DNA from: an uncultured Clostridia bacterium
GTDB lineage: Bacteria > Bacillota > Clostridia > Christensenellales > Pumilibacteraceae
NCBI GenBank assembly: GCA_934277845.1
Contig: CAKQVV010000035.1
Span: 1 to 13,420, forward strand
Direction of reading: 5' to 3'
Length of the DNA stretch: 13,420 nt
Positions 5,238-11,949 of the stretch are shown here, piece by piece. The position numbers were made by a program, and so were the translations under genes. Under the pieces are notes generated by a model. The model was not told the DNA's origin. It ran no database searches and saw only the letters and a list, made by a program, of their open reading frames with translations. Positions within the stretch are counted from its first letter, which is position 1; each line of letters opens with the position of its first letter.

Positions 5238-6776
5238 TTAAAAAGTTCCGCCGCGCTTTAATGCAATTGCCGCAACGGCAATGGCAAAACCTATCGCAAT
5301 TGCCGCGTTCTTGCCGCCGCAACCGCTATTGCCGTTATCAGCGGCATTTTCGCGTTCAAACTCGACTTTTACGATGCCGCCCGTCGTGACGGGTTCGCTT
5401 TCGTACTTGCCTGTTTCGGCGTTAAGCGCGAGTTCAACCCCGCCGATGCTCACGGATTTGACTTTGTACCCGGCGTCGGGCTTGACGGCGACAATGATCT
5501 TATCGCCCTCGAAAGTCACGTCCGCTTCGGCTCTGCCGCCTTCGCCGCATTCTACTTTAACGGTAAGCGCGGTTTTTTTGACAAACTTCACCTTGACGGC
5601 AAAGCGTTTTTCTCCGTCGGCGTCGACCGTCAACTCGTTGTTCTGCAATTTATCGACAAACTCCATGCCGTTGACGATAACGGAAGAAACCTTGTAATTC
5701 TTATCGGGTTTCATCGTAATCGTTACTTTGCTTTTGTCGTCCGAAAGTTTATAAAAAGCGTCGCCGTTCTTCCCGTATACATTCATCGAAACCAGCGTTT
5801 CGTTATCCGCCAGCATCAGTTTTTCGGCAAAACGTTCGCCCAGCGTTACCATATCCGAGCCGCTGAAATGGTACGGATCCGTACCCTGTACTCCGTCTGC
5901 TCCCATGATAATTAAATCGTCGGTTTTTGCCGTGTAAACGCCGGGCATTTCGGCGGCTACCTCGCGTTGCATTCTGTTAAACCCGGGTACGTTCGGATTA
6001 TCGTAAATCACAAACGTCGTCGCGATTTCGCCGATTACGAACGGCATAATCTCGTTGTCGCGGTCGCAGGTTATCTCCGCAATATCCTCGCGAAGATCGG
6101 AAATCAACGCTTTCAGAAGCGGCTTGTACACGTTCTTCGCGCCCAGGTCGTCCTCGCCCTGCATCCACACCATGCCCTTTACTTTCGGCTCATAGCCGTT
6201 GTTTTTCAGCGTGTTGTAAACCTGCCTGAAATTATCGATAAAGTTTTTATACTGAACGCCCGTGGGCGAAACGCTAGCGTCGGGCGTGAAGCCGTCCTTC
6301 CACTTCGATCGCGGATACCAGTTGCCGTAGGTCTCGCTCTGACCGCTGCTTTTATCCAAAAGGGATGTGCCGCCGGCAGCCGACTTGAACATTATCGCTT
6401 TCTTCTCGCCCGAATAATACGAATTAAGGGTTTTTGCCATGCCGAACTCCGGTCCGAGATAGCCGTTGCGAACGCCGCAACCGACGGTAACGGCTTTTTT
6501 ATAGGTCGCGTAAGAATAGAGATTGCTCATACTGCCCGCGCCGTCAAGCCGCTTGTCGACTTCTCCCGCGTACATCACGTTTGAAAACGTCCCGCTTACG
6601 TCGCCTTTGCTTGCGAGCGAATAGCCCACGGCGTTACTCTGTCCGCCGATGAGATACATGTCAATCGGCTTTGCCGTCGTTTCCTCGGCTTTTGCCGACA
6701 TTCCGCCGAAGCCGATTACAGCCGCAAAAATCATTATCATCGCCGCCGCAATCGATAAAATACGCTTTTTAATCAT
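5238..6776 (-). CDS. Exported SASA-domain carbohydrate esterase with C-terminal membrane anchor, 512 aa
   Basis: Residues 1-30 are a signal peptide (MIKKR, a hydrophobic core, MSAKA then EE). The SGNH-like SASA domain (sialate O-acetylesterase / CE6-like) shows GGQSNAVG with nucleophile S47, the WMQGEDD block (204-210) and the Asp/His pair in TDPYHFSG (D300, H303). The family removes O-acetyl groups from sialic acid or plant glycans. Residues ~325-475 are beta-rich and contain two repeats (VTITMKPDKNYKVSSVIVNG and, near 428, IVAVKPDAGYKVKSVSIGG) like those of surface proteins. The end, GCGGKNAAIAIGFAIAVAAI then ALKRGGTF, is a single membrane helix with a basic stop and no LPXTG. The start is supported by GGAGG at 6783-6787, and the gene has its own promoter and terminator. 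Its closeness to the sialidase-lyase locus favours sialate as substrate, but xylan or other acetylated glycans remain possible. Confidence 0.88.
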   Translation of the reverse strand: MIKKRILSIAAAMIMIFAAVIGFGGMSAKAEETTAKPIDMYLIGGQSNAVGYSLASKGDVSGTFSNVMYAGEVDKRLDGAGSMSNLYSYATYKKAVTVGCGVRNGYLGPEFGMAKTLNSYYSGEKKAIMFKSAAGGTSLLDKSSGQSETYGNWYPRSKWKDGFTPDASVSPTGVQYKNFIDNFRQVYNTLKNNGYEPKVKGMVWMQGEDDLGAKNVYKPLLKALISDLREDIAEITCDRDNEIMPFVIGEIATTFVIYDNPNVPGFNRMQREVAAEMPGVYTAKTDDLIIMGADGVQGTDPYHFSGSDMVTLGERFAEKLMLADNETLVSMNVYGKNGDAFYKLSDDKSKVTITMKPDKNYKVSSVIVNGMEFVDKLQNNELTVDADGEKRFAVKVKFVKKTALTVKVECGEGGRAEADVTFEGDKIIVAVKPDAGYKVKSVSIGGVELALNAETGKYESEPVTTGGIVKVEFERENAADNGNSGCGGKNAAIAIGFAIAVAAIALKRGGTF

Positions 6777-6814
6777 TATTTTCCTCCGTTCAATTGCCGT
6801 TGCACTTTTGACTT

Positions 6815-6843
6815 ATTATACAACAATTTGTACCGACGCGCAA
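6815..6843 (-). promoter_or_regulatory. Promoter of the SASA esterase gene
   Basis: On the minus strand TTGCGC (6838-6843) and a perfect TATAAT (6815-6820) are exactly 17 bp apart, with the -10 about 38 bp before the esterase ATG. Confidence 0.75.
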
Positions 6844-6904
6844 TACCTTTCCAAAAATTAAGCCGAATTCAGTTACACAACAACCGAAATCTGTAAAACG
6901 GTAC

Positions 6905-6937
6905 GAAAAAACGGAGCGCGTTTTTGCGTTCCGTTTT
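6905..6937 (-). terminator. Terminator directly after rplL
   Basis: AAAACGGA (6908-6915) and TCCGTTTT (6930-6937) form the stem; on the minus strand it ends in TTTTTTC. It begins about 24 bp after the rplL stop, so the ribosomal operon ends here. Confidence 0.88.
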
Positions 6938-6960
6938 CTTTCGTAATGAATTCGCTTAAC

Positions 6961-7338
6961 TTATTTGAGTTCGGCAGTTGCGCCGGCGGCTTTAAGTTTT
7001 TCTGCGATTTCGTTGGCGGTTTCCTTGGAAACGCCTTCTTTGACGTTTGCAGGTGCGCTTTCAACGAGAGCCTTAGCGTCGGCAAGACCGAGTCCGGTGA
7101 TTTCACGAACAACCTTGATAACGTTGATCTTGTTGCCGCCGATTTCTTTGAGAACGACGGTGAACTCGGTCTGCTCTTCGGCAGCCGGAGCAGCTTCGCC
7201 TGCGCCCGCAGCGGGAGCGGCAACTGCCATAGCAGCGGCGGAAACGCCGAATTCTTCCTCGAGAGCCTTAACGAAGTCGTTGAGTTCGAGTACGGTCATA
7301 CCTTTGATTTCTTCCATCAATTTGGTCAAATCAGCCAT
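6961..7338 (-). CDS. rplL: 50S ribosomal protein L7/L12, 125 aa
   Basis: L7/L12 forms the multimeric ribosomal stalk that recruits translational GTPases. The N-terminal dimerisation domain (LTKLMEEIKGMTVLELNDFV, residues 4-23) is followed by an Ala/Gly/Pro/Glu hinge (about 34-55) and the conserved C-terminal domain with EFTVVLKEIGGNKINVIKVV (58-77) and GLGLADAKALVESAP (82-96). The length is typical. The start has AAGGAG at 7350-7355. It lies 47 bp downstream of rplJ and is followed at once by a terminator rather than by rpoB. Confidence 0.98.
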   Translation of the reverse strand: MADLTKLMEEIKGMTVLELNDFVKALEEEFGVSAAAMAVAAPAAGAGEAAPAAEEQTEFTVVLKEIGGNKINVIKVVREITGLGLADAKALVESAPANVKEGVSKETANEIAEKLKAAGATAELK

Positions 7339-7385
7339 TTTAATTTAATCTCCTTTTTTTAATAAGATAATTTGTTTGAAAATAA

Positions 7386-7880
7386 TTACGCTTCTTTTTT
7401 CTTTGCGATCTCGGAAAGCGCGACTGCGAGTCCGCGGAGCGGAGATTGCAGCATACCGAGAAGTTGAGCCACGAGAACGGGCTTCGCGGGGATAGACGCA
7501 ACGGTCCTGATACCGTTTTCGTCCATGACTTTGCCTTCGACTACACCGCCCTTGACGGCGATTTTGTTGTTGGTCTTTTTAACGGTGTCCACGACGATTT
7601 TGCTGGGAGCGACCGCGTCTTCATAGGAAACCGCAACTGCGGTAGGTCCTTCGATGACGTCGAAGCCGCTAATACCTGCGGCGGCGAAAGCGCGAGCCAT
7701 AAGACGGTTTTTGACGACTTTGTACTCGACGCCCGCTTTACGCATTTCGGTACGCATAGCGGTATCTTCGGCAACGGTGAGTCCGCGATAATCGACGAGA
7801 ACGACGGACTTAGCCTTGCCGAATTTCTCGGCGTATTCGGCTACCTGTTGTTCTTTGAGTTTAATGGATTCAGCTGACAT
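7386..7880 (-). CDS. rplJ: 50S ribosomal protein L10, 164 aa
   Basis: L10 anchors L7/L12 dimers to the large subunit and, with them, represses its own mRNA leader. Recognisable segments are AEKFGKAKSVVLVDYRGLTV (about residues 17-36), the basic RNA-binding part VEYKVVKNRLMARAF (51-65) and a C-terminal helix (LLGMLQSPLRGLAVALSEIA) that binds L7/L12. GGAGG at 7888-7892 lies 7 bp before the ATG. An L10 leader and attenuator lie directly upstream. The length is normal. Confidence 0.98.
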   Translation of the reverse strand: MSAESIKLKEQQVAEYAEKFGKAKSVVLVDYRGLTVAEDTAMRTEMRKAGVEYKVVKNRLMARAFAAAGISGFDVIEGPTAVAVSYEDAVAPSKIVVDTVKKTNNKIAVKGGVVEGKVMDENGIRTVASIPAKPVLVAQLLGMLQSPLRGLAVALSEIAKKKEA

Positions 7881-7900
7881 TACTAAACCTCCTTTAAAGA

Positions 7901-7942
7901 TTATAAAATAAATCCGACCGCCCGCACAGAGGCAATCGGATT
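7901..7942 (-). terminator. Attenuator terminator before rplJ
   Basis: On the minus strand AATCCGATTGCC pairs with GGCGGTCGGATT (two G-U pairs) around an 8-base loop and is followed by TATTTTAT. It sits between the L10-binding element and the rplJ ribosome binding site, the place for L10-controlled premature termination. Confidence 0.75.
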
Positions 7943-7989
7943 GAGTTCGTAAGTTGCGGCGTTATCGCGCGTGCTTATGAGTTCCGTTA

Positions 7990-8043
7990 CCTCGGCAAGT
8001 CCTTTCGGGGGTTACGCTTTCGCACTTGCTGTCTGCGGCGAGG
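7990..8043 (-). ncRNA. Ribosomal protein L10 leader (cis-regulatory RNA)
   Basis: In the minus-strand RNA, CCTCG...CGAGG forms an outer stem (8039-8043 with 7990-7994) and GCAAGT...ACTTGC an inner stem (8024-8029 with 7995-8000), with CAGACA bulged on one side. The combination AGACAGCAAGT...ACTTGCCGAGG is the hallmark of bacterial L10 leaders, bound by the L10-L7/L12 complex. Two small GAAA-loop hairpins cap the structure. The regulated unit continues to the attenuator at 7901-7942. Confidence 0.85.
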
Positions 8044-8062
8044 AAAGATTATTTACTTGTTA

Positions 8063-8749
8063 TCAGACTCTGTAAGCGACCTTGACGCCGGGGCCCATCG
8101 TGCTGGCGAGCGTTACGCTCTTGACGTAGATGCCCTTTGCGGCGGCAGGTTTAGCCTTGACGATAGCGTCCATAAGAGTGGTGAAGTTTTCCGCGATCTT
8201 CTCTTCTCCGAAAGACTTTTTGCCGATCGGGCAGTGAATGATAGCGGTCTTGTCGACGCGGTACTCGACCTTGCCGGCTTTGGTTTCGTTGATCGCCTTT
8301 ACGACGTCCATGGTGACGGTGCCGCTCTTCGGCGAAGGCATCAAGCCCTTGGGACCGAGGATCTTTGCGACTCTTCCGAGTTGTCCCATCATATCGGGAG
8401 TGGTGATAACCACGTCGAAATCGAGGAAGTTCTGCGTCTGGATCTTTGCGATGATGTCTTCCGCGCCCACGATGTCCGCGCCCGCTTTGAGCGCCGCTTC
8501 GGCTTTGTCGCCGCGCGCGATAACGAGGACTTTCACGGACTTGCCGGTGCCGTTGGGAAGAATAACGGTGCCGCGAACCTGCTGATCCGCCTGACGGGGA
8601 TCGACGCCGAGGCGAACGTGAAGTTCGATGGTTTCGTCGAATTTAGCCTTTGCGGTTGCGAGAACGTTCTTTACCGCTTCGTTTACGTCGTAGTACTTGG
8701 ATACGTCTACAGCCTTGATGCTGTCGGAGTATTTCTTACCGTATTTCAT
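8063..8749 (-). CDS. rplA: 50S ribosomal protein L1, 228 aa
   Basis: L1 forms the mobile stalk at the E site and binds 23S rRNA. The conserved stretch GQLGRVAKILGPKGLMPSPK (122-141), followed by SGTVT, is diagnostic, as are ELHVRLGVDPRQADQQVRG (42-60) and the C-terminal YVKSVTLASTMGPGVKV. GGAGG at 8756-8760 precedes the ATG, and the rplK stop lies only 12 bp upstream, so the two are co-transcribed. The length is normal. Confidence 0.98.
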   Translation of the reverse strand: MKYGKKYSDSIKAVDVSKYYDVNEAVKNVLATAKAKFDETIELHVRLGVDPRQADQQVRGTVILPNGTGKSVKVLVIARGDKAEAALKAGADIVGAEDIIAKIQTQNFLDFDVVITTPDMMGQLGRVAKILGPKGLMPSPKSGTVTMDVVKAINETKAGKVEYRVDKTAIIHCPIGKKSFGEEKIAENFTTLMDAIVKAKPAAAKGIYVKSVTLASTMGPGVKVAYRV

Positions 8750-8761
8750 AGCGTACCTCCC

Positions 8762-9187
8762 TTAGTCTACGACTACGACGCCCATGCTGCGCGCCGTGCC
8801 GGCAATCATGCTCATTGCGCTCTCGAGGGACGCTGCGTTGAGGTCGGGCATTTTCAGAGTAGCGATTTCTTTGATCTGCTCTTTCGTGATCTTTGCGACC
8901 TTATCCTTGTTGGGCTTAGCCGAGCCGCTCTCGATACCGCAAGCCTTCTTGATGAGGACGGGTGCCGGAGGCGTTTTGAGAATGAAGGTGAAGGATCTGT
9001 CGGCGTAAATGCTGATTACGACCGGGATGATAAGCCCTTCCTGACTTCTGGTCTTTTCGTTGAATTCCTTGGTAAAACCGGGAATGTTGATGCCGTGAGG
9101 ACCGAGGGACGAACCGACAGGGGGGCCCGGGGTCGCTTTTCCGGCAGGCAACTGCAGTTTGACTACTGCCTGAAGTTTTTTTGCCAT
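8762..9187 (-). CDS. rplK: 50S ribosomal protein L11, 141 aa
   Basis: L11 binds the GTPase-associated centre of 23S rRNA. The N-terminal domain has KLQLPAGKATPGPPVG (10-25), and the C-terminal RNA-binding domain has the SGSAKPNKDKVAKIT segment and GTARSMGVVV near the end. The loop after PPVG reads SSLGPHGINI where most bacteria have PALGQxGVNI, so P26, A27 and Q30 (E. coli numbering with Met as 1) are replaced by Ser, Ser and Pro. AAGGAG at 9198-9203 precedes the ATG. The 127-bp gap to nusG holds a small AGCGC-GCAA-GCGTT hairpin (9244-9257) with a GNRA loop but no clear terminator. Confidence 0.98.
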   Translation of the reverse strand: MAKKLQAVVKLQLPAGKATPGPPVGSSLGPHGINIPGFTKEFNEKTRSQEGLIIPVVISIYADRSFTFILKTPPAPVLIKKACGIESGSAKPNKDKVAKITKEQIKEIATLKMPDLNAASLESAMSMIAGTARSMGVVVVD

Positions 9188-9314
9188 TGTAGCGTTTCTC
9201 CTTGTAATAAATTTTTATAATTTATACAATCGCGGTGATAACGAACGCTTGCGCGCTCTCCCGAACTATATAACTTAATAAGATTATGTTTGTCCTTTCG
9301 GGGACTTGTTGCGG

Positions 9315-9857
9315 TCAGTCTTCGTTGATTACGTCCGCGCGCTCGATCTGATAAAGTTCGAGTTCGACGGGAGTAAGACGACCGAACATGCTGACGGTGA
9401 CTTTGCACTTGCCGGCTGCGACGTCGAGGGCGTCGATCGTGCCGATAAAACCTTCGAGCGCGCCCGCGGTGACCTTGACGGATTCGCCGATCTTGAAGTC
9501 GGTGACTACGACTGCGGGCTTTTCGAGGTGCATGCGCTTGACTTCCTCGTCGGTGAGCGGAAGCGGACGTCCCAAAGGACCTACGAAACCGGTTACGCCG
9601 CGAGTGTTGGTGATGATGTGCCACATGTCGTTGTTATAGTCCATCTTGACGAAAACGTAGCACGGCATCATGCGACGCTGAACGATCTTGCGCTTGCCGT
9701 TCTTCTCTTCCACGACGTCTTCCATCGGGATCGAGATCTCGAACAGTTTGTCGAGAAGGTCGTTTTTCTTGAATACGAGCACGAGGTTTTCCTTGACCAT
9801 ATTCTCATAACCGGAATATGTGTGAAGGACATACCATTTAGCGTTTTCTATACCCAT
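9315..9857 (-). CDS. nusG: Transcription elongation/termination factor NusG, 180 aa
   Basis: NusG binds the RNA polymerase clamp and links transcription to termination and ribosomes. The NGN domain starts with KWYVLHTYSGYENMVKENL (7-25) and includes RRMMPCYVFVKM and the NTRGVTGFVGP motif. The KOW domain is SVKVTAGALEGFIGTIDAL. I start it at ATG 9857, as the upstream part of the open frame lies inside secE. No good ribosome binding site precedes this ATG (GGAG is 13 bases away), and it overlaps the secE stop by 10 bp, so translation is probably coupled to secE. Confidence 0.96.
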   Translation of the reverse strand: MGIENAKWYVLHTYSGYENMVKENLVLVFKKNDLLDKLFEISIPMEDVVEEKNGKRKIVQRRMMPCYVFVKMDYNNDMWHIITNTRGVTGFVGPLGRPLPLTDEEVKRMHLEKPAVVVTDFKIGESVKVTAGALEGFIGTIDALDVAAGKCKVTVSMFGRLTPVELELYQIERADVINED

Positions 9858-10162
9858 AGAGGCAACCCCGCTCCGCTGCTCGTAAGCCCGAGTACTCCCG
9901 AGACAAGCGCGGAAGTCGTACCGGTGCCGGATTCGAGACCTTTTACAAGCAACTTGTACAGCCAGCCGAGTAACTGGTCGAAGCACATGAGTACCACGAG
10001 GAAGATAAGCACGACCGCCAGAACGATGCCGGTCTGCTTAACGACCGTGGAAAAAGAAGGCCAGGTGACCTTTTTAAGTTCGGAAAACGTCTCTTTGAAA
10101 ACGTTACTGCGCTTTTTCTTTTCTTTTTTCGGCTTTGCTGCGGAATTATTATCCTTTGCCAT
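9848..10162 (-). CDS. secE: Preprotein translocase subunit SecE, 104 aa
   Basis: SecE is the small clamp of the SecYEG channel. A Lys-rich cytosolic start is followed by the signature FKETFSELKKVTWPS (22-36) and one membrane helix (about 44-65). Many Gram-positive SecE proteins end shortly after the helix; here about 30 Gly/Ser/Thr/Leu-rich residues follow (from GLESGTGTTSALVSG at 75), the last codons overlapping nusG. An AAGGAG site lies just upstream of the ATG. It is 41 bp downstream of rpmG. Confidence 0.95.
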   Translation of the reverse strand: MAKDNNSAAKPKKEKKKRSNVFKETFSELKKVTWPSFSTVVKQTGIVLAVVLIFLVVLMCFDQLLGWLYKLLVKGLESGTGTTSALVSGVLGLTSSGAGLPLWV

Positions 10163-10203
10163 TGTCGATTCTCCTTAAAAAGATTCCCGAAAATCGGTGA
10201 CGA

Positions 10204-10365
10204 TTACTTCGTCTCCTTGTGAACGGTGTGTTTTTTGCAGAACTTGCAGTACTTTTTAAGCTCGATTCTGTCGGGATCGTTCTTCTTGTTCTTCATATTG
10301 TCGTAATTGCGCTGTTTGCACTCGGTGCAAGCGAGCGTAATCTTATTCCTGGCGGAATTTGCCAT
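10204..10365 (-). CDS. rpmG: 50S ribosomal protein L33, 53 aa
   Basis: This short minus-strand frame reads MANSARNKITLACTEC... and ends KYCKFCKKHTVHKETK. The CxxC pairs at 13/16 and 40/43 form the zinc ribbon of the C+ type of L33, implying a zinc-replete form; some Bacillota also encode zinc-free paralogues. GGAGG at 10372-10376 lies 6 bp before the ATG. It is the first gene of the rpmG-secE-nusG-rplKAJL operon, the order found in many Bacillota. Confidence 0.97.
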   Translation of the reverse strand: MANSARNKITLACTECKQRNYDNMKNKKNDPDRIELKKYCKFCKKHTVHKETK

Positions 10366-10421
10366 AGTGAGCCTCCTGATGCTAACTCAAAAATACACCC
10401 TCTCTCGAGGGGTGCCATAAT

Positions 10422-10450
10422 ACTTTAACATAACGCAAGTCCTTTGTCAA
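10422..10450 (-). promoter_or_regulatory. Main promoter of the rpmG-secE-nusG-rplKAJL operon
   Basis: On the minus strand a perfect TTGACA (10445-10450) lies 17 bp before TAAAGT (10422-10427). A- and T-tracts at 10451-10470 just upstream resemble an UP element, fitting a strong ribosomal promoter. The leader carries a CACCC/GGGTG hairpin with one bulged base followed by TATTTTTG, a possible weak attenuator before rpmG. Confidence 0.88.
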
Positions 10451-10608
10451 GCGTTTTTCGCAAAAAACGGAGTATAAATGCGATTTAAAAGCATTTGCGG
10501 CGTTTTTTCGTGATTTGCTATGACTTTTACCGCCTCGTCCGCAAGAAGATTTAACGGCTATTATCGCTTGATACGATCTTTTTACTGGCTAAACGCGGAT
10601 TTTCGGTA

Positions 10609-10614
10609 TATAAT
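10609..10614 (+). promoter_or_regulatory. -10 box of the membrane protein gene at 10645
   Basis: A perfect TATAAT lies 30 bp before the ATG; the sequence 17 bp upstream (TGGCTA) is a poor -35. AGGAG at 10634-10638 is the ribosome binding site. Confidence 0.5.
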
Positions 10615-10644
10615 AATAACATCAACCCAAATCAGGAGAAAATA

Positions 10645-11340
10645 ATGAAAAAACGTATCGTCCGCGATTTCTGTCCGTTCTTCATATCGATGTTTCTTGC
10701 CGTCGTCACCGCCGTAGTCTACTCGCTGACTGCCGAAAAGATACAAGCCCTGCCGTACTTTCAGTTGTTCGGTTCCGCGCTGGTGCCCGCGATCCCCGCT
10801 CTGTTCGGGCAAATAACGAAAAAACGGTTGCCCGCAGCCATAAGTTATATTCTCGCGGCGCACGTCGCTTTCTCTATCTATATGGGTACGGTTCTTCGGT
10901 TTTACGACCGTTTCGAGGCGTGGGACATGATCGCGCACGGAGTTTTCGGATTCGTCGGTTGCACGATCGCGTCGGCGTTCATGGTACGCTGGAGAGGCGG
11001 CAATATGCACGTTGCGGGCTTTCTTCTCGTCGCCGCGCTGGCAACGATGGGCGCGGGTGCCGTGTGGGAAATCTTCGAATACTGCTGCGACACTTTCCTC
11101 GGCATGGACACGCAGTGTGTGCAAAAGGCGATCGCCGAAGGTAAATCTCCCGTTTCCGACACGATGGAAGACATGATAATAACTCTTGCCGGCATTGCGG
11201 CGTTTGTCGTCACGTTTATCGTCGACCGCTTTACGGGCGAGCGTATCGCAAAAGCGTTTTTCGGCAAGACCGACCGCATAGCCGCAAAACCGTTCGTCGC
11301 CCAGCCCGCTCCCGACGGCGAAATCGAAAAGAACGACTGA
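10645..11340 (+). CDS. Polytopic membrane protein, DUF2238/YjdF-like, 231 aa
   Basis: Several hydrophobic helices are visible (about 10-28, 40-56, 64-82, 94-113, 122-140 and 175-195), with a charged cytosolic tail. Polar residues cluster near or within them: YD (87-88), D94 and H98 in AWDMIAHGVFGF, E142, E145 and D149 in WEIFEYCCDTFLG, and D172/D176 in SDTMEDMIITLAG. The layout of a YD...H block, then E..E...D, then DT..DM is what I associate with the DUF2238/YjdF membrane family, whose role is unknown. The clustered acidic and His residues could bind a metal or form a membrane active site (inference). The start follows AGGAG by 6 bp. The gene stands alone, divergent from rpmG, and ends at a shared terminator. 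Confidence 0.8.
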   Translation: MKKRIVRDFCPFFISMFLAVVTAVVYSLTAEKIQALPYFQLFGSALVPAIPALFGQITKKRLPAAISYILAAHVAFSIYMGTVLRFYDRFEAWDMIAHGVFGFVGCTIASAFMVRWRGGNMHVAGFLLVAALATMGAGAVWEIFEYCCDTFLGMDTQCVQKAIAEGKSPVSDTMEDMIITLAGIAAFVVTFIVDRFTGERIAKAFFGKTDRIAAKPFVAQPAPDGEIEKND

Positions 11341-11364
11341 CCGGAACGATAAAACGATTGAAAC

Positions 11365-11404
11365 AAAAAAATCCGCGGCAAACGCTCTCCGCGGCTTTAT
11401 CTTT
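11365..11404. terminator. Bidirectional terminator between convergent genes
   Basis: CCGCGG (11373-11378) and CCGCGG (11389-11394) pair around a 10-base loop. Seven A residues on the left give a U7 tract for minus-strand transcripts; CTTTATCTTT on the right serves the plus strand. It ends both the DUF2238-like gene and the DUF5685 operon. Confidence 0.85.
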
Positions 11405-11424
11405 ATATTTATTATATAATATGA

Positions 11425-11949
11425 CTATTTCAGCAGTTTGACCATGCGTTCCGCGCCGAACGAGAAAAAGAGGTCGACGGGGAGCGCGGCTAGGGTGACG
11501 AGCAGAATCGCCCACACCTTGCCGACTTTTTCGATCACCGTCATGAAAGAAGTGCCGGCGACGTAATCCGTAAGAAACGCCATTGCGGTGAACGCGGCGG
11601 CGAAAAGTGCTGCCGCAACCGCTATTCTCACAAGCGCCTGCCAGGTCACGCGGTAGGACAGTCCTCTCATAAAGTACGCGACAAACGCATACGGCACGAA
11701 CGCGACACACAAAAACAGAAATGTCGCAGCTATACCGCCGACGGCAAACGCGATGAGCACCGACGCAACGGCGGCGATGATCCCGAATACAATCCCGCAA
11801 CGAATACATGCGATATAGATCGCGAGCGAAGCGAAGATAAGCGGAACTATGCGCATGGGCGTATAGTTCGACAAAAGCACCGCGACCACCGCTATGGCGG
11901 TCGCGACGGCGGAATAAGTTATTCGCCGGGTTCTTTCTTTCCTTTCCAT
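11425..11949 (-). CDS. Six-helix membrane protein, ECF S-component-like, 174 aa
   Basis: Starting at ATG 11949 the protein is MERKERTRRITYSAVATAIA..., with about six hydrophobic helices (12-28, 32-48, 52-72, 74-93, 104-126, 143-163) and a short basic end. Size, helix number and the opening (basic, then T/S-x-x-A-x-x-x-A) resemble substrate-binding S components of ECF transporters and related small membrane proteins. No ligand motif is recognisable and no EcfA/T genes are near. The larger open frame extends upstream, but that part lies out of frame inside the J-like gene. Stop and start overlap as TAATG (stop 11949-11951, start 11947-11949), which implies translational coupling. It is the last gene of the operon, followed by the bidirectional terminator. 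Confidence 0.8.
   Translation of the reverse strand: MERKERTRRITYSAVATAIAVVAVLLSNYTPMRIVPLIFASLAIYIACIRCGIVFGIIAAVASVLIAFAVGGIAATFLFLCVAFVPYAFVAYFMRGLSYRVTWQALVRIAVAAALFAAAFTAMAFLTDYVAGTSFMTVIEKVGKVWAILLVTLAALPVDLFFSFGAERMVKLLK

Noticed and set aside
8057..9220. A 387-codon plus-strand open frame over rplA and rplK
   Set aside because: It is an antisense shadow of two certain ribosomal protein genes, with no ribosome binding site or family resemblance.
9188..9314. The nusG-rplK gap considered as a terminator or an L1-binding leader
   Set aside because: Only a 4-bp GTCC/GGAC stem near nusG and a small GNRA hairpin at 9244-9257 are visible, with no U-tract and no recognisable L1 site; too weak to call.
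9858..9986. An upstream start for nusG at 9986, adding 43 residues
   Set aside because: The extra segment lies inside secE in another frame and is not NusG-like; the protein begins normally at MGIENAKWYVLHTYSG.
9306..10178. A 290-codon plus-strand open frame over nusG and secE
   Set aside because: It is antisense to nusG and secE, which carry diagnostic motifs; the frame is a codon-bias artefact.
10472..10510. AAATGC/GCATTT hairpin followed by TTTTTT, considered as a terminator
   Set aside because: The stem is only 6 bp, the T-run is separated from it by GCGGCG, and the flanking genes are divergent, so no transcript needs ending here.
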